A stretch of 41,151 nt of DNA, from the NCBI GenBank assembly GCA_938001865.1, contig CALLAW010000001.1, forward strand, positions 1 through 41,151. The letters are read 5' to 3'. Position numbers and translations under genes: made by a program. Each line of letters starts with the position of its first letter. Position 1 is the stretch's first letter. Positions 41,063 to 41,151 of this stretch are shown here, piece by piece. Source of the stretch: an uncultured Saprospiraceae bacterium (GTDB lineage: Bacteria; Bacteroidota; Bacteroidia; Chitinophagales; Saprospiraceae). A model generated the notes under the pieces. The model saw nothing but the letters and a program-made list of their open reading frames with translations. It was not told the origin of the DNA and did no database searches.

Positions 41063-41151
41063 TGTCCATAGCTCAATTCAATTCTCAACTCATAGATACA
41101 GTTGAACTTATCAAATTATCGCGAAAGGGAATTCCTGTAAGTCTTTTTGAA
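41062..41151 (+). CDS. N-terminus of probable Xre/MbcA/ParS-type (DUF2384) antitoxin (partial)
   Basis: Thirty codons are visible before the right edge. The segment ELIKLSRKGIPVSLFE resembles the start of the helical domain of Xre-MbcA-ParS antitoxins, where a V-x-L-A/S-R-K-G-[IL] helix precedes the DUF2384 region. Partners in such operons are RES-domain toxins, usually encoded next and so outside this window. The operator-like dyad overlapping the start supports an autoregulated gene. The identity rests on a short match and is tentative. Confidence 0.5.
   Translation, partial: MSIAQFNSQLIDTVELIKLSRKGIPVSLFE

Overview
The window is a gene-dense stretch of a Bacteroidota chromosome. The evidence is: a large secreted protein with a C-terminal T9SS (Por) sorting domain and SprB-type repeats; the families DUF3127, DUF2480 and BatA/C/D; weak or absent Shine-Dalgarno sequences; and repeated TAnnTTTG promoter boxes of the Bacteroidota primary sigma factor. 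A Saprospiria- or Chitinophagia-like host is plausible but is inference only. Most of it reads as ordinary core genome, and I did not find a clear new defence or mobile system.

Layout. 1-4.5 kb: the start of a secreted protein, a YbbA/YbbP-like ABC transporter operon (minus strand), and a divergent TesA-like SGNH hydrolase. 4.6-8.7 kb: a thioredoxin-fold lipoprotein, an unknown exported protein, DUF3127, an XRE-S24 repressor, ScpB and DUF2480. 8.7-16.5 kb: envelope genes: lytic transglycosylase, Tat-type class V aminotransferase, VanZ-like protein, M13 metallopeptidase lipoprotein and HtrA/DegP protease, with two clear intrinsic terminators, then a small exported protein on the minus strand. 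16.7-18.9 kb: DUF898 membrane protein and an M48 peptidase. 18.9-24.1 kb (minus): a Bat-type cluster of one VWA protein, a TPR protein with a long Q/E tract, a sulfurtransferase, a short BatD-like protein and full-length BatD. 24.4-27.8 kb: PurF, a SPOR-domain protein and an HMCES/YedK-type DNA-crosslink protein. 28-34.4 kb: a 1937-residue T9SS metalloprotease with ten SprB-like repeats, and a YdeI-family protein.

34.4-37.5 kb looks different. It is AT-rich and holds galactose mutarotase and a formylglycine-generating-enzyme (FGE) homologue whose last codons are frameshifted. It ends at a disturbed tRNA-Val locus: a direct 25-nt copy of the tRNA 5' end and a 13-nt inverted piece lie just before an intact tRNA-Val(GAC). 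ComF and a Uup-like ABC-F ATPase follow. The window closes with an AT-rich gene of unknown function and the start of a probable Xre/MbcA/ParS-type antitoxin gene with an operator-like dyad.

Functionally the window is mainly about the cell envelope: lipid or hydrophobe export, periplasmic proteolysis and redox, peptidoglycan turnover, and surface protein secretion. Housekeeping genes (ScpB, PurF, tRNA, Uup, ComF) are interspersed. The best leads are the alternating repeat architecture of the giant protease, the Bat cluster with an inserted sulfurtransferase and a split BatD, and the scarred tRNA locus beside the compositional island.
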